Assembly: GCF_035083965.1 (NCBI RefSeq)
Contig: NC_089727.1
Location: 7,817,501-7,881,500 of the forward strand
Reading direction: 5' to 3'
Length of the DNA: 64,000 nt
DNA from: Branchiostoma lanceolatum
Lineage: Eukaryota; Chordata; Leptocardii; Amphioxiformes; Branchiostomatidae
Each line of letters opens with the position of its first letter. The first letter of the stretch is position 1. The position numbers and the translations under genes were made by a program. This document shows positions 22,140-34,430 of the stretch, piece after piece. Below the pieces are notes generated by a model that worked only from the letters and a program-made list of their open reading frames with translations, was not told the DNA's origin and did not search any database.

Positions 22140-24740
22140 TTAACGTAGCTCAGTAATCCCCGAATGTGTCGTTCTCTCATCATAGATAGCTTTCATCATT
22201 GTTTGTGACTGTTTGAAGTAGCTAATTGCTTTCTTCTGATCACCGAGTTCGCTCCAAGATGATCCCAGGCCTTTGAGTGACGCTGCAACGGATGGACGTG
22301 CCGTGTTGTCTCCATAGATAGTTTTCATCATCGTTAATGACTGTTCGTAGTAGCTAATTGCTTTTTTCGGATCGCCGACTTTACCCCAAGATGAACCAAG
22401 GTTGTGAAGTGACAGAGCAATATCTGAATGTGCTGTGTTTTCCCCATAGATAGTTTTCTCTATCGCTAATGACTCTTCGTAATAGATAATTGCTTTTTTC
22501 TGATCGCCGAGTCTACCCCAAAATGTACCAATGTTGTGAAGTGACTGAGCAATGTCCGGATGTGCTGTATTTTCTCCATAGATAGTTTTCTCTATCGTTA
22601 GTACCTCTTCGAAGTAGCCTATTGCCTTCTTTTGATCGCCGAGTTCACTCCAAGATGATCCCAGGGCCTGGAGCGATGCGGCAATGTCCGGATGTGCCGT
22701 GTTGTCTCCATAGATAGTTTTCTCTATCGTTAGTGCCTCTTCAAAGTAGCCTATTGCCTTCTTTTGATCACCGAGTTCACTCCAAGATGATCCCAGGCCG
22801 TGAAGTGACGCAGCAATAGATGGATTCGCCGTGTTGTCTCTATAGATGGTTCTCTTCATCGCTAATGACTCTTTGAAGTAGGTAATCGCTTTTTTCTGAT
22901 CGCCGAGTCTACCCCAAAATGTGCCAATGTTGTGAAGTGACTGAGCAATTTCAGAATGTGCCGTGTTTTCTCCATAGATAGTTTTCTTTATCGTGAGTAA
23001 CTGTTCAAAGCAGCTAATTGCCTTTCTATGATCACCTTGTCTACTCCAGGATAATCCCAGGTTGTGGAGTGTCATAGCAATGGAGGGATGTGCCGTGTTG
23101 TCCCCATAGATAGTTTTCTCCATCGTTAGTGAAAGTTCGTAGTAGCTAATTGCTTTCTTCTGATCGCCGAGTATACTCCAAGATGATCCCAGGTTGTGAA
23201 GTGACCAAGCAATAGCAGGATGTGCCGTGTTGTCTCCATAGATAGTTTTCATAATCGTTTGTGACTGTTTAAAGTAGCTGATTGCTTTCTTTTGATCGCC
23301 AATTTCACTCCAAGATATTCCCAGGCACAGGAGTGACTGAGCAATATCCGGATGTGCCTTGTTATCCCCATAGATAGTTTTCATCATCGTCAGTGACTTT
23401 TCATGGTACTTAGTTGCTTTTTTCTGGTCGCCGAGTTTACTCCAAGATGCTCCTAGATTGTAAAGTGATCGAGCAACATCAGGATGTGTCATATTGTCTC
23501 CATAAATGGCTATGTTCATCGTTAGAGACCGTTCAAAGTAGACAATTGCTTTTTTATGGTCGCCGAGGTAACCCCAAGATGTTCCCAGATTGTGAAGTGA
23601 GTCAGCGATGTCCGGATGTGCCGTGTTGTCTCCATAGATAGCTTTCCTCATCTTTAGTGACTCTTCGTAGTAGCTAATTGCTTTCTTCTGATCGCCAAGG
23701 TCACTCCAAGATGTTCCTAGGTTGTAAAGTGATCGAGCAATATCAGGATGTGCCCTGTTGTCTCCATAAATAGTTTTCTTCATCGTTAGTGACTGTTCAA
23801 AGTAGCTGATTGCACTTTTCCGGTTGCCGAGTTCACTCGAAGATGTTCCTAGATTATGAAGTGACTGAGCAATATACGAATATGCCGTGTTGCCTCCATA
23901 GGTAGTTTTCATCATCGCTATTGTCTGTTCGAAGTAGCTAATTGATCCCACGTTATGAAGTAACAGTGTAATGGCAGGATGTGACGCGTTGTCTCTACAG
24001 AGAGTTTTTATCATCGTCAGTGACTCTTCGTAGTAGCTAATTGCTTTCTTCTGGTTACCGAGTTCATTCCAAGAAGTTCCCAGGTCCTGGAGTAAAAGAG
24101 CAATGGCAGGATTTATCGTATTGTCTCCAAAAAAGATTTTGATCATCGATTGTGACTGTTCAAAGTAGCTAATTGCTTTCTTATGGTCGCCGAGTTTACT
24201 CCAAGATGTTCCAAGGTTGTGAAGAAACTTAGCAATGTCCGGATGTGCCGTATTGTCTCCATAGAGAGTCTTCATCATCGTTAGCGACTGTCCGAAGTAC
24301 CTTATTGCTTTCTTCTGATCACCGAGTTTACTCCAAGATGATCCCAGGTTGTTAAATGACCCAGCAATGTCCGGATGTGCCGTGTTGTCTCCATAAATTG
24401 TTTTCATCATTGTAAGTGACTGTTCATAGTAGCTAATTGCTTTCTTGAAATCGCCGAGTTCACTCCAAGATAATCCCAGATTGTGAAGTAACTGAGTAAT
24501 GCCCGGATGTGCCTTGTTATCTCCATAGATACTTTTCATCATCGTAAGTGACTGTTCGAAGTAGCTGATTGCTTTCTTCTGATCCCAGAGGTCACCCCAA
24601 GCTAACCCAATGCCTTGAAGTGTGTGAGCAATGTGTGGATGTGCCGTGTTGTCTCCATGGAGAGTCTTCAAAATCGTTAGTGACTGTTCCAAGTAACTAA
24701 TTGCTTTCTTCCCATCACTCTGTGATGTCCAGTATTCCCC
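22140..24740 (-). repeat. Tandem array of 132-bp coding repeats (20 TPR units)
   Basis: Each unit encodes a 44-residue TPR with the core W-x-x-L-G-D-Q-K-K-A-I-x-Y-(F/Y)-E-x-S-L-T and the spacer YGDNTAHPDIA. Units 16 and 17 (about 22560-22820) are almost identical in DNA as well as protein. Unit 7 (about 23850-23950) is short by 33 bp. The last unit ends at the stop codon. Confidence 0.9.
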
Positions 24741-27700
24741 CAATTCCCTCAACATTTGCGAACGTTTGATAGTGTCGCTACCAGCATCGTTTAATGCTGC
24801 TTCCAAATGACGTGTGGACGTCGATAACAATAGATTTTTTGCTATTCGTCCCAAACATTCATGAGAAGCATCATAGATGGTCGTTTTGAATAGCCCAGTC
24901 GACTGGACACGCAAACTATCTTTAACCATGGCTGGTATACACTTCTTTAAAGGGATAGCCCTGCAGTAGTATCTAAAAAGAATTTTTGTATCTGGAATAT
25001 AAAATACAGACCTCAGGATGGAGTCAGGCACTTCATGTGTTTCTGATTGATATTTCATTTGGGCAAGTGGGGACAGATTGTCTTTTTGTCCTCCGTTGGC
25101 CATATACGTTCTCAGCCGAAGTTCCACCGAGATGCTGGTTAGCACCTTAAGGTGTGTGGCATTCTCTTCCCCGATCTTTCCCAATTCCTTCAATCTATCT
25201 ATCACATCCCACGCACTGGATAGTGCAACATGACAGCACAAAGCTAGTAGCTCGATTGCTATGCCTGGAAAACGGTAGATGTCTTTCTTGACATTTAGCA
25301 GTTGCCCAGTGGGTTCAAGGTTGTGAAAATGGTCCCTGTCGTCATACAAGATTTGAATAGCAGACAGATGGGACTTGAAATGGGAGAGGAGGTCATCTGT
25401 GATGGTTTTCGACAGGCTTTCCCTATATTCGTCCACCAGTGCTTCTTCTCCTGCTAGAAAAACAAACCGCCTGAGGATGTCTGACAGGTGGTACCCTTCT
25501 GAAAGAGAAACGTCTAGCCGCTGAAACTTTGCCATTTCAGCAGGGGTCTGAATGAGGCTAACCCGAGGTTTGGTCTTAGTCTTGTCTCTTCCAAATGGAG
25601 TCTTACTTGCCCATGGCATGAAGCCGTCGAAGGCAAATCCACGCGGCGTGACGGAATCAAAGAACCAGTCCTTCTCTAGATTTTCTGACTGAAAATCGTT
25701 CAGGGACGGGATGGCCATGGCTGGGAGGATGGTCTCTCCGAGGTTGATGACTTTCAGGTGTAGGTAGTGTGTAAGGTTGAGGAAGTACCGCCGTGTGTCG
25801 TCATTGTCCTTCCCGTCTTCAATCAGAATGGCGAACTCCAGGTCAGAGTAGGGTGTGACCAGCTCTGTTGCCTGTGAGCCTAACCCGATGAAAGCGTACT
25901 TACAGGGAGGAGGGCCAAGTGCGACGATACATTCATCAACAAGATCCTGGATAAAATTTTGTCTGTCTTGGGCGACGGCCTTGAATAAAGCCTTGACGGC
26001 TTCAGCTCGCTCGACCTCGACTGTTTTCATAGATGGGTCGTCCTCGTCATATTGGTACGGATTGTGTCGCTGATCAATGGCTTCTAGTTGTGACTTTGTA
26101 CGGGCGCGCATGTCGTCTAACCGCTTCTTATGACGTATGGCTCGACCAGATGGAATGGACTTGCCGTCCACATTTGCTGTGTATCGGAGAAACCATTGCT
26201 CTATCTCGTACAGTATTTTAGTCACACACTGTTTATTTTTGTCTGTTCTGGCCATGGCTGCGTTGTACAGAGCTGCTGCCTGTGTGAAGTTCCTACCTTC
26301 TTTTGTTGCTTTGCCTCGCTGGACGTAGACGTCACCAAGTCTGCACAGACAGTCGGTCTCTTTAAGTCGGTCAGGTATGTTAGGATCTACAGGTATGCAG
26401 AAAATGAAAATGATGACATGTTTTGTTATCTAGATAGCCTGGATTGTGTCTGACTTATTACTCGACCCCCCCCTCCCCAATAGGAACTACCGGTGGACAG
26501 TGTGTTGTTGTTTACATCAGGCGTGTCAGGAGGCTCTATTTAGTGTAAATTGCGATGACTTCAGGAACTCAACACCATAAAGAAATCATTGTGCAAATAT
26601 GCTTTAGAAACAGGTTGCACGTGTCATTCCCATGAAGGTTTTGTTATGGACAATGTTTTCAATTTTGGAGCCAAAAAATGTTACATAATGGGCCCTTGTT
26701 GGTGCGATGTAACATCCGTCATTATAGAGGAAACGTACCGTGGATGAGTTTCAGAGCGGCTGCAAACTCATGTTCTGCTGAGTCCAGGTTCCCATCACCC
26801 AATGCCCGGTCCCCCGTTGTTAGGCACTTCTCGTACGATCTGAAAAGCGAGGTGTTTAATGTTCGGCTGATGTAGTTAACTCAAGACTAAACATGAGTTT
26901 CACGACCTCATACGTCCATGAAATATCAAGAGCTTTTGTAAATTTCTTTTGTTTTATCTTGTCTCATTGATGATGCAATCAAGGCTGAAACTAGTATTTA
27001 TGCTAATTTATTTCAATGATGGTCTTCCCTACCAAAATTATATACATTGCATGTGTGAACGTTCCTTTTGTACAGTAATCCCCCTTGAAACAATTTTAAC
27101 AAAAACGCCTTTGCAGTTCCAGAGCTAGCTGCTAGGGGACCCAAACCTACAGCACTTCTTCCTTACATAAGAAAAACAAGGACATGGCATGTCCTGGACA
27201 AAACATACAAAAACCGGAAGCTTTGCTGCAGTACCAAGGTAACACACAGAGGGGGGGGGGGGCAAAATTGAGACCTATCCAGTTCAGGGGGTAACTACAC
27301 AATTACATTGTAAAGGTTCACCAAGTGAAGAGTGCTAGGTGTACATATGCAGCATTTAAGACGGTACATCGAAGGAAGTAAAGGAGCCAGAGGAAATAAG
27401 TGCACATACCTGTAGTCTGGAGCGTGTTTGGGTGTCAGACTTAAAATGTAGTCACACGGTGACCTGCGAGATGACCAGATGGTTTTGGTATCTAACGTTA
27501 AACAACATTCATATGTGCCAAAGTGCATTTTAAAACGTCTTTGTGGAATAAAAAAACAAACTTTGCATATCTGTCGTAATGAAAGAAACCCTTTTTATTA
27601 TCGTACAATAATTGAAAACCAACCAATTGGCTGACAATTGTCTCGACTTGCAGAAGAATGTCAAGACGTGTTTTGTTTATGTGTCAGTGGCCTTCACCTT

Positions 27701-29269
27701 TGACATATTACCCACAATACATGTGCACACGTGTTAGTTGGAAAAAGGAATGTTTGATTTCTTCAATTCATAATTCATCATTAAGTTGAGACGGCTTGTC
27801 AACAACATAAAACAAAATCACCAATCCAGTGCTCACATGAACTGGTGACCATTTGCGTCACCGATGACGTCAGTGTTTGATGACGTAACTAGGAGGTCCC
27901 TTGACAGGTGTCCCCTTCGCTGTTGTTGTCGTTGTCTGAGCCTTGTACCCTTCAATTATACACATCAGAACAAGAGTCATTTTACACAACAATTCATGTT
28001 AGTTGAGTAAACAACATTATAAAGAACTATAAGTTTGTTTCAACGCAAATTCTAATCGAAAGTGAATGAACTTTGTCTCCATATGACTATAGCTATGAAG
28101 TATACTGCACTATGACTTTATTGTTAATAGTGAGACAATTAACAACATACGACATTGACAGATATGGCTCATGGTACTACAACCCTTGTACTACTGGACC
28201 CATCACATATAAGATGGGTATCATAGAGCCTGTCATGTGAGTCCCGTAACGATATATGTACGGATTGGGGGTATTTCTCAACTGAACGTATCAGACCGCA
28301 GCGAAACGCACTGGATACGGAAGTAGCTATGCCACAGTAGCGCAGAAAAAGTCAATAACACTAATTGATGAAATAAATTGCGTAAAAAAAACGTCAGCAG
28401 GACAAGGGTTTTAAGTCTGGAGATGAAATAATACCCGAGAAATGTTCTTTGCGTATGATCATGACCGCCAAGTTCCCCATTATTGCCTTCGATATACCCG
28501 TTAAAGTGTTTAAATTCTCACTTAAAACGCCAGATTCTATCATATAAAAATATATGAAACGTACCTTATTCCCCGTTCTTTTTAGGTCTGCTCTGATTTT
28601 TGCCGTGTACAATAAGCGGTGAATGAGTGCCACTGTGCCCTGTACCCTCTCACACCGTGTCAGTGCAGTGTTGTACAGAGCAGTGGCCTTGGTCAAACAT
28701 GGCGTGTCTCCAGTTTCTGTTCCTCTTTTCAGGAACACGTCACCGAAACTCTTGATCGCTTCCGTTTCCAACAAATTGTCCTCGTTTATGACACCTTCTA
28801 TCATTAACTTGGTATATTCAAGCAGCACAAAGTCTTTGTCATAGCCAGAAGTCAACCTTCGATGATCCAGGTGTGAAAACTTCTCAGATGTCTTGGCAGG
28901 CGAATACATTTTCTCGCCGTTGGTCTGGGGTTCATAATCATTAGGGAATGTTCCTCTTTTCCCTACTCGTAGTTTCTCTGCGTACAAGTAACGATTTTCG
29001 AGACTTTCTGCCATATCTTTGTCCTTACACCGGAGCAGTGCAGCCCTGTACAACAACATGGCCCTGTCGAACATTAGTCCGTCCTTGTCGAGTTGTCCCT
29101 TCTCTAAGTTGACGTCGCCGAGACTTTTCAGCACTTCCACTTCCACCGCCCTATCCATGTCAGCCATGGCGTCCACCAGGGCACGGAGGTAGTCCGTCTC
29201 CGTACGCACTAGTCCGAGTCTCCTGGCCTTGGCGTCGGCCTCCCGAAGCTTCTCACAGATTCTCAACAT
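22140..29269 (-). CDS. Giant TPR-repeat protein with nucleotidyltransferase-like domain
   Basis: Supported coding exons in transcript order: 29269-28565, a small exon ending at 27410 (start 27463 or 27491), 26839-26739 and 26386-22140. The last three join in phase; the join from the first exon does not, so one small exon is unresolved. The first exon begins MLRICEKLREAD at ATG 29269 and carries helical repeats of the SFGDVFLKRG and ALYNTALTRC type, echoed by LGDVYVQRGK and ALYNAAMART in the last exon. Next comes GLGSQATELVTPYSDLEF, which fits the G-S...D-x-E/D pattern of pol-beta-type nucleotidyltransferases; activity is not shown. The last about 865 residues are 20 TPR units of the kinesin-light-chain-like kind, 44 residues each (LGDQKKAISYFEQSLTMMKT). 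Unit 7 lacks 11 residues. Similar TPR scaffolds mediate protein contacts; the specific role is unknown. AATAAA signals (minus strand) lie near 21642-21652. Confidence 0.75.
27124..27275. repeat. Dispersed repeat with G-run, copy 1
   Basis: Blocks CAAACCTACAGCAC, TCTTCCTTACATAA, CAGTACCAAGGTAA, a run of about 13 G and CAAAATTGA recur in the same order at 34003-34160. It lies in an intron of the TPR gene. Confidence 0.6.
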
Positions 29270-29387
29270 TTTTAAAACTGAATGATTCTGTCAGGGAGAC
29301 CTTAGATCACAGGAGCTTGACTGCAAGCACCTCTTCTGCTTTCGGTGCTGTTGAGCTCGAGCCCCTATTACAGGGATTACTATATAT

Positions 29388-29400
29388 AGCAGTTGCTCGT
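29388..29400 (-). promoter_or_regulatory. Candidate TATA box of the TPR gene
   Basis: On the minus strand GCTATATATAG lies about 120 bp upstream of the ATG at 29269, a reasonable spacing for a short 5'UTR. No transcript evidence is available. Confidence 0.35.
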
Positions 29401-29519
29401 TACTTGTGCAATGTTGTGATTTCCTTTCTATTTCATGAAAGCTGCAACGTTAAAGTCACTTCCGGGTACGCGTCCCGGGTAGTGTTATACGGCCCACAGG
29501 ACGAATAATATATTTACCT

Positions 29520-29760
29520 TCGTCAAGAAGGTTGTGTTGTCGGTGTCGTTTGCATAGTTTGGTGTGCTTATGGTTGGGTTTGTTTGTAGACAGCATAACT
29601 CGAGAAGCTTTATGATAATTGATAGGTGGAAAGGTGTCGGCAAAACGAAGGTCAAGTTTGATAATGGGCCTTCTATTGGCATTCTACGGCACTGCAGGAG
29701 AACTTCCGGTTTTGATATCTTGTGTTCTCGACATGCCATGGTCGTGCTGAATGGTAGATA
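29520..29760. repeat. Dispersed repeat (CAAGAAGGTT family), copy 1
   Basis: Contains CAAGAAGGTTGTGTTGTCGG, AGGTGTCGGCAAAACGAAGG and CTTCCGGTTTTGATATCTTG. Related stretches occur at 21897-22025 and 32404-32545. It lies upstream of the TPR gene. Confidence 0.5.
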
Positions 29761-30863
29761 GCCATTGGAAGGTCTTGGAACAGAATGATAGATGTCTGTC
29801 ACGTGACTCATGTGGTACTGTTGAGCACTTTTTGACAAGAGTGATATTGTCAAACCTATATCATCAGGCTAGAAGTGGGAAGGCTGCATTAGATCAAATA
29901 TGGAAGCAGTTCATACTTGGTTACAAGCTTCACAACATCGAAAACAAATTGACCATATCAACCAATTGATACTGCTTGCATAATGCAAATACAGATATGT
30001 CACATATAAGGAGAACACTGTTTTATTGTTCGCAGATAAATGTACCTTGAGAACTTAGACAAACAATGGAATATGCTTCATATAGAACAGTGCTGTCAAC
30101 ATCATATAATTATGTTGATTGCTGTTTATTGCATTATTGATAGTGATGTATAATTAATAATAATAATAGTAATAATAATCAATGTTCTATGAACTATATG
30201 ACCATAGTTAATACGGATATGTGTAATAGACTATCGTAATCTTACCAATTAATTATCATACGTTGCTACATGTATTTTTAATATGTAAATAAAGTTCATG
30301 GCGAGCATGTGAAATTCAAAAAGATGAAATTTGGTATGTGGTTAGGTCTTGTCCTATTGAAGATGATTAGATTTTGATCTCCAAGCAGACGTACAGAGGC
30401 AAAATCGAGGTTCCGAGCAGCAAACCTTTCGCCTGCATTTAGAGTTCAAAGTAAACTATGCACAATGCTGCGACGACTTTGCCTCCATATCCTTGATCAT
30501 TACAACCCTGGGAAAAGTGTTCGTAGCAGGACTGTGAATGATTGTACATGTATATCCGTAGGGCAACTTACAGTGTTAACAGTCACTAGTTGTACCTGTA
30601 CTTTCTGCACAGAATGAACAATCAATTAGTTTTAAAATATATATATATATAGCAGACAGACTGCCAAAATGCTGACAGAAAAAGTTACCTGGTTGTATAA
30701 CGTTCCAAGAAAATCATTAGTATATTACTAATCTCAAACATATACCGCAGAACATACTAGAGTACAGCATCTTGTCTCAAAGAGACACCTTAGGAATGGT
30801 ATAATTATAGTACCCTCTTCTGCATCTTCTCCGATCCTCTTCTATAAAAGTAATACATTTTTG

Positions 30864-30935
30864 GCCCAAAATAGTTACAGCAACTGGATAAAATTGTGAA
30901 AATTTTATCCAGTTGCTTGAATTACTATTTTGGGC
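30864..30935. repeat. 72-bp hairpin, ATCCAGTTGCTTG family, copy 3
   Basis: The arms are about 33 bp around a 4-base loop, running from GCCCAAAATAG to its complement. The flank CTTATTACCTGGATGTCTAA is shared with the copy near 8055-8075 in the opposite sense. Confidence 0.75.
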
Positions 30936-31473
30936 TTATCTTATTACCTGGATGTCTAACATTCATCAGCATAATGCATTGGACCACAAGTTATGTACTA
31001 CTACTTTTTATAGTAATACTGCTTATTCTTACATCTTCTGATGATCTTCTAACACATAAACGTGAACCACTGATCTACAGTTTAAACACTAGCATACCTA
31101 TACAGCCACGGTTACACTTAAGCTGGCCATTTGACTAAATGTTATACCATTGCTATGTTTACTAAAACATTAAGCTTTGTGATTTAAAGAGACCCCAAAA
31201 TCACTTTTACACAAGCTTTTTTTACTATAATTTCTATAAAGTAGTTAGTTTGATTTTTTTCTACGGTTAAGATGTTTCTATGCACATCTGCAAGAAATTT
31301 TATTTTTAGCACTTAGTCTTTTCACCGAAAAGTATAATTCATTTTGAGAGGTATTCATAGTTTTATGCTTAACTTAGGATATCTGGACTGTTGAAATTGC
31401 CCAATTGCCATTAGTTTACAACTAATAATACAGCCAAATTCAAAGAATTTTGTCAAACACTTTTATGTCCTCA

Positions 31474-33958
31474 TTATTTGGACTTAGGAACAGGTTTTGC
31501 AATCTTTGAATTCTGGTAGTCTTCATGAACATATGCATGGTCGTGTGGAAGGTGTTTGAAATGCAAATCCCGGACGAAATACTTCATCACTACATCCTTT
31601 AACCCCTTGTCAATCACCATAACACAGAAGGTTATCATGCATGTATACTGGCTAAAGGCATTCTTCACGTGGTTTATGATGTGAGCCTTACACAAAGCCT
31701 CGTCCTTACAGTGTATGTCTATGTGATACACCCTGCCTCGGGGAGTCATGTAACTCCCCCCGAAGCTAAGACTCTTGGCGGCCGGTTTGGTCGAGTCGAC
31801 AAGGACGTAGCAGCCCGCTTTTACAAACTTCTGCATCTTGGATTCAGAAAGTTTGTGTGGATCCCAGTCAACAAAGACGAAGCCTTCAGACAGGACGGCA
31901 GCTGAGAAGGCGGGCGGCAGCAGGCGGTGGATGTCGGTAGGCCGGTAGGGGACGAGGGTGGGGAGGGAGATCTGGGCGGCAGTCAGTCGGTCCTTCACGG
32001 GGGCTGCGTCCCAGCAAAAGTACATGACATTCTAGAGAGACGAAGTAGGCATTGCGGGCGTCAACTGATGGAATGTGATTTCAGAAGAGGCTATTTGTAT
32101 TTCTATCCCCTAGTCTCAGCATTTATACCTCGGATGGGCTTTGACAGTCGTGCTACAAGGCACATTTCCAAGCTGATGCCGTGTCGGGTAGTTGACAGAC
32201 TGTTTTTGTTTTCTGTACTCAAATGTGAACCCTATATCGATGCTTTCAGGTTAAGGTTACAACTTGGACCCTACGTTTGTTTTGGAGACATTTTTGCATT
32301 AAAGCGTTCGATCTGAAAATATTATGAAAATTTCATGAATACATCCCCTTGAAAATTGATTTTGTTTTACCTCGATAACCCAATTAAGAAGCTGTGTCTA
32401 GATGTGTATCATATTTGGTAGGTGTCAGCAAAACAAGTTCGATGATGGACCTCCTGGTTGTTTTAAGTTGTCCTACAACTTTGGATTTCACATATATATC
32501 GTGTTATGGACATGCTGTGTTCATATGTTTTGTTGGTAGATAGTCATTATCAAATGCTAATTAGCTTAGTTGATTAATTAGGAAACTTTCTAAGTACGCT
32601 GCGTTCCATGGTAGGAATCCCAAACTTGTGACATGTGAAACCGATAACTGAATATCAATAGATAGGAATCATATGCCCATGAAGACTTATTTTGCGTATT
32701 CAAGGAGAAAATGCAGTTCGGTATAATTTCATATTGGTAAATGACGAAAATCTAATACTTTCGGCATTTGGAAGTGAAGGTGAACATCATAACGCAAACA
32801 TTATGCAAAGCAGGGCCTCGTTTATATAATTGATAAAGAAATACTACGATGGCCTTCGTTGCTAAAAGAAGACTTCATACTTGGAATAATTGGTGTTATT
32901 TGGTTAGAGAAGATGACCTGCTGATTATGCAAATTAATCAATGAGAAGCATTTAAAATACACCAGTCGTTATAATTTGGCGAAGCAAGCCTTGGGCGAAG
33001 GTATGAGGTCGTGGAACTATAGTTGTGACATGTGTCACTGACGTTGAGGTTATGCTACAATACATATTAGATCGATATGCAACTTAGGGCATACGTCGCC
33101 GAGGTCAAGTATATTTCTTGTTCGCGTTTGCACTCAAGCCCCAAAGAAACCCCGCTGCCGCTGACTGACGCATAACAGCACAGGTTAGTGTAAATAACAG
33201 GCCACGACATACTTACAATCACAGATTTCATCCTTATGGTAAAGTCTCTGTATTGGCGTTGCAGGTCCCGTCGCTCTGTTCCCCTCATTCCATGTAGTAC
33301 TTTTGGTGTCCGCCCTGAATTCTCCATAACTTTAGCCAAGGTGTAAAGCCACGTGGCCCACATAAATGTTTTGGAGAGTCTTTTGCCTTGCAAATTTTTA
33401 GCAATGCGCTCGGTTTTGCCAAACACGGTTCCCCCACCATCCTGCGAACACGACACCCTGAGGTAGACCTAGGAGGAACAAAATAGTCGTATAGAATTTT
33501 CCGTTCGAAATCACAGCTTGCGTCTGGTGATTTATACCTTACAAAATGATTTCCGTCATGTTCGTTTCTTGGTTGACAGGCCTTATGATAAAATCGGTTA
33601 GTAACGAGTTTCAGTCTGACTGTAAGCTTGGCAAATTTCACGCCATTTTCCAGGTTGTTCTTTCATCACCAGTTCATACAGACCCCCCCCCCGCATACAC
33701 ACACTTTCTTGTTGACCTTCCGAATACACTTTTTCATCTCTCCATTCCACAAAATCTTTACTGTGCACCCCTTACCACTTCTCCATCTACCTCCACAAGG
33801 GCAAACACCGTGTCGGGATCGTCCACATAGCCGTGAAACTTGGCCGGAAGGTAGTCGAAACCGTCCCGAAATGTGTCCGGAGACGCCACGTTCATGACGA
33901 CCTGGTAGTCATCGTGAGTTGCGTCTCTCACAGTCATCCGGGATCGCAGCTCTTCGTC
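31474..33958 (-). CDS. NAT16: NAT16-like GNAT N-acetyltransferase (histidine acetyltransferase family), partial model
   Basis: Exons in transcript order: 33958-33776 (61 codons), 33468-33217 (84 codons) and 32031-31474 (185 codons plus stop), all phase 0 with good splice sites. Exon A has MTVRDATHDDYQVVM and DGFDYLPAKFH, matching the GNAT start of the NAT16/fish histidine N-acetyltransferase family, which uses acetyl-CoA. Exon B (VYLRVSCSQDGGG, VFGKTERIAKNL) falls where the acetyl-CoA loop R/Q-x-x-G-x-G/A lies; here the usual RGRG is changed to DGGG. The long last exon (DWDPHKLSESKMQKFV, YHIDIHCKD) matches the family's C-terminal half. The beta-strand segment of about 18 residues normally between A and B was not found at 33469-33775. 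An AATAAA (minus) lies at 31299-31304. The true start may be the MTVRDA methionine or an exon further upstream. Confidence 0.65.
32404..32545. repeat. Dispersed repeat (CAAGAAGGTT family), copy 2
   Basis: TAGGTGTCAGCAAAACAAGT and then GATGATGGACCTCCT parallel the central part of 29520-29760. It lies in the intron before the last NAT16-like exon. Confidence 0.45.
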
Positions 33959-34002
33959 CTAAAACAGCAGCAACAAGACAGATTCAGAAAAAAACGCCCC
34001 CG

Positions 34003-34160
34003 CAAACCTACAACACGTCTTCCTTACATCACATGCTATCTGGCACCAAACATCAAGACCATAGCACGTCCAGGTCAAAAGATCCAAAAAACAGATGTTC
34101 TGCTTCAGTACCAACTGAAGGTAAAATACCAGGGGGGGGGGGTCAAAATTGACCTTGACC
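34003..34160. repeat. Dispersed repeat with G-run, copy 2
   Basis: Matches 27124-27275 block by block, including a run of about 10 G before TCAAAATTGA. It continues with TTGACCTTTGTC and other sequence not seen in copy 1. Confidence 0.6.
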
Positions 34161-34364
34161 TTTGTCTTGACAACACCTCCTCACATACCAAATGTCATCA
34201 TATTCCATCTACAGGTTCTTGAGTTATGCTGACTAAAACAAATCCGGAAACACAGACAGACAGACGAGCCAAAAACTATTTCTAGATTTCAAGTTCCAGG
34301 CCCCCATACTTGTGTCAACGATTGTTTTCTCATGAACCATGCAGTGTATTTCTAAGTTCTGCAG

Positions 34365-34430
34365 TCTATCACAGTCATCCGGGATAGCAGCTCTTTGGTC
34401 TAAAACAACAATAAGACAGCTTCAGAACTA
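34365..34430 (-). pseudogene. Decayed duplicate of a NAT16-like exon start
   Basis: The segment repeats the intron-exon border at about 33929-33985: the polypyrimidine tract and acceptor, then the start of exon A (SRMTV). In this copy the frame becomes KELLSRMTVIDCRT and stops at once. A local duplication with decay explains it; the intact copy is the one at 33958. Confidence 0.7.

Noticed and set aside
22140-24740. Regular 132-bp repeats considered as a CRISPR-like or satellite array
   Set aside because: They are an open coding frame with a TPR pattern and amino-acid-level conservation.
22140-26386. Bacterial contamination, given the long intronless TPR frame
   Set aside because: In-phase upstream exons with GT-AG introns continue the protein, so it is a eukaryotic gene.
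27880-27960. Small exon linking the first and second TPR-gene exons
   Set aside because: A frame-compatible reading exists but its donor (CT|GTCAAG) is poor and the peptide resembles nothing in the protein.
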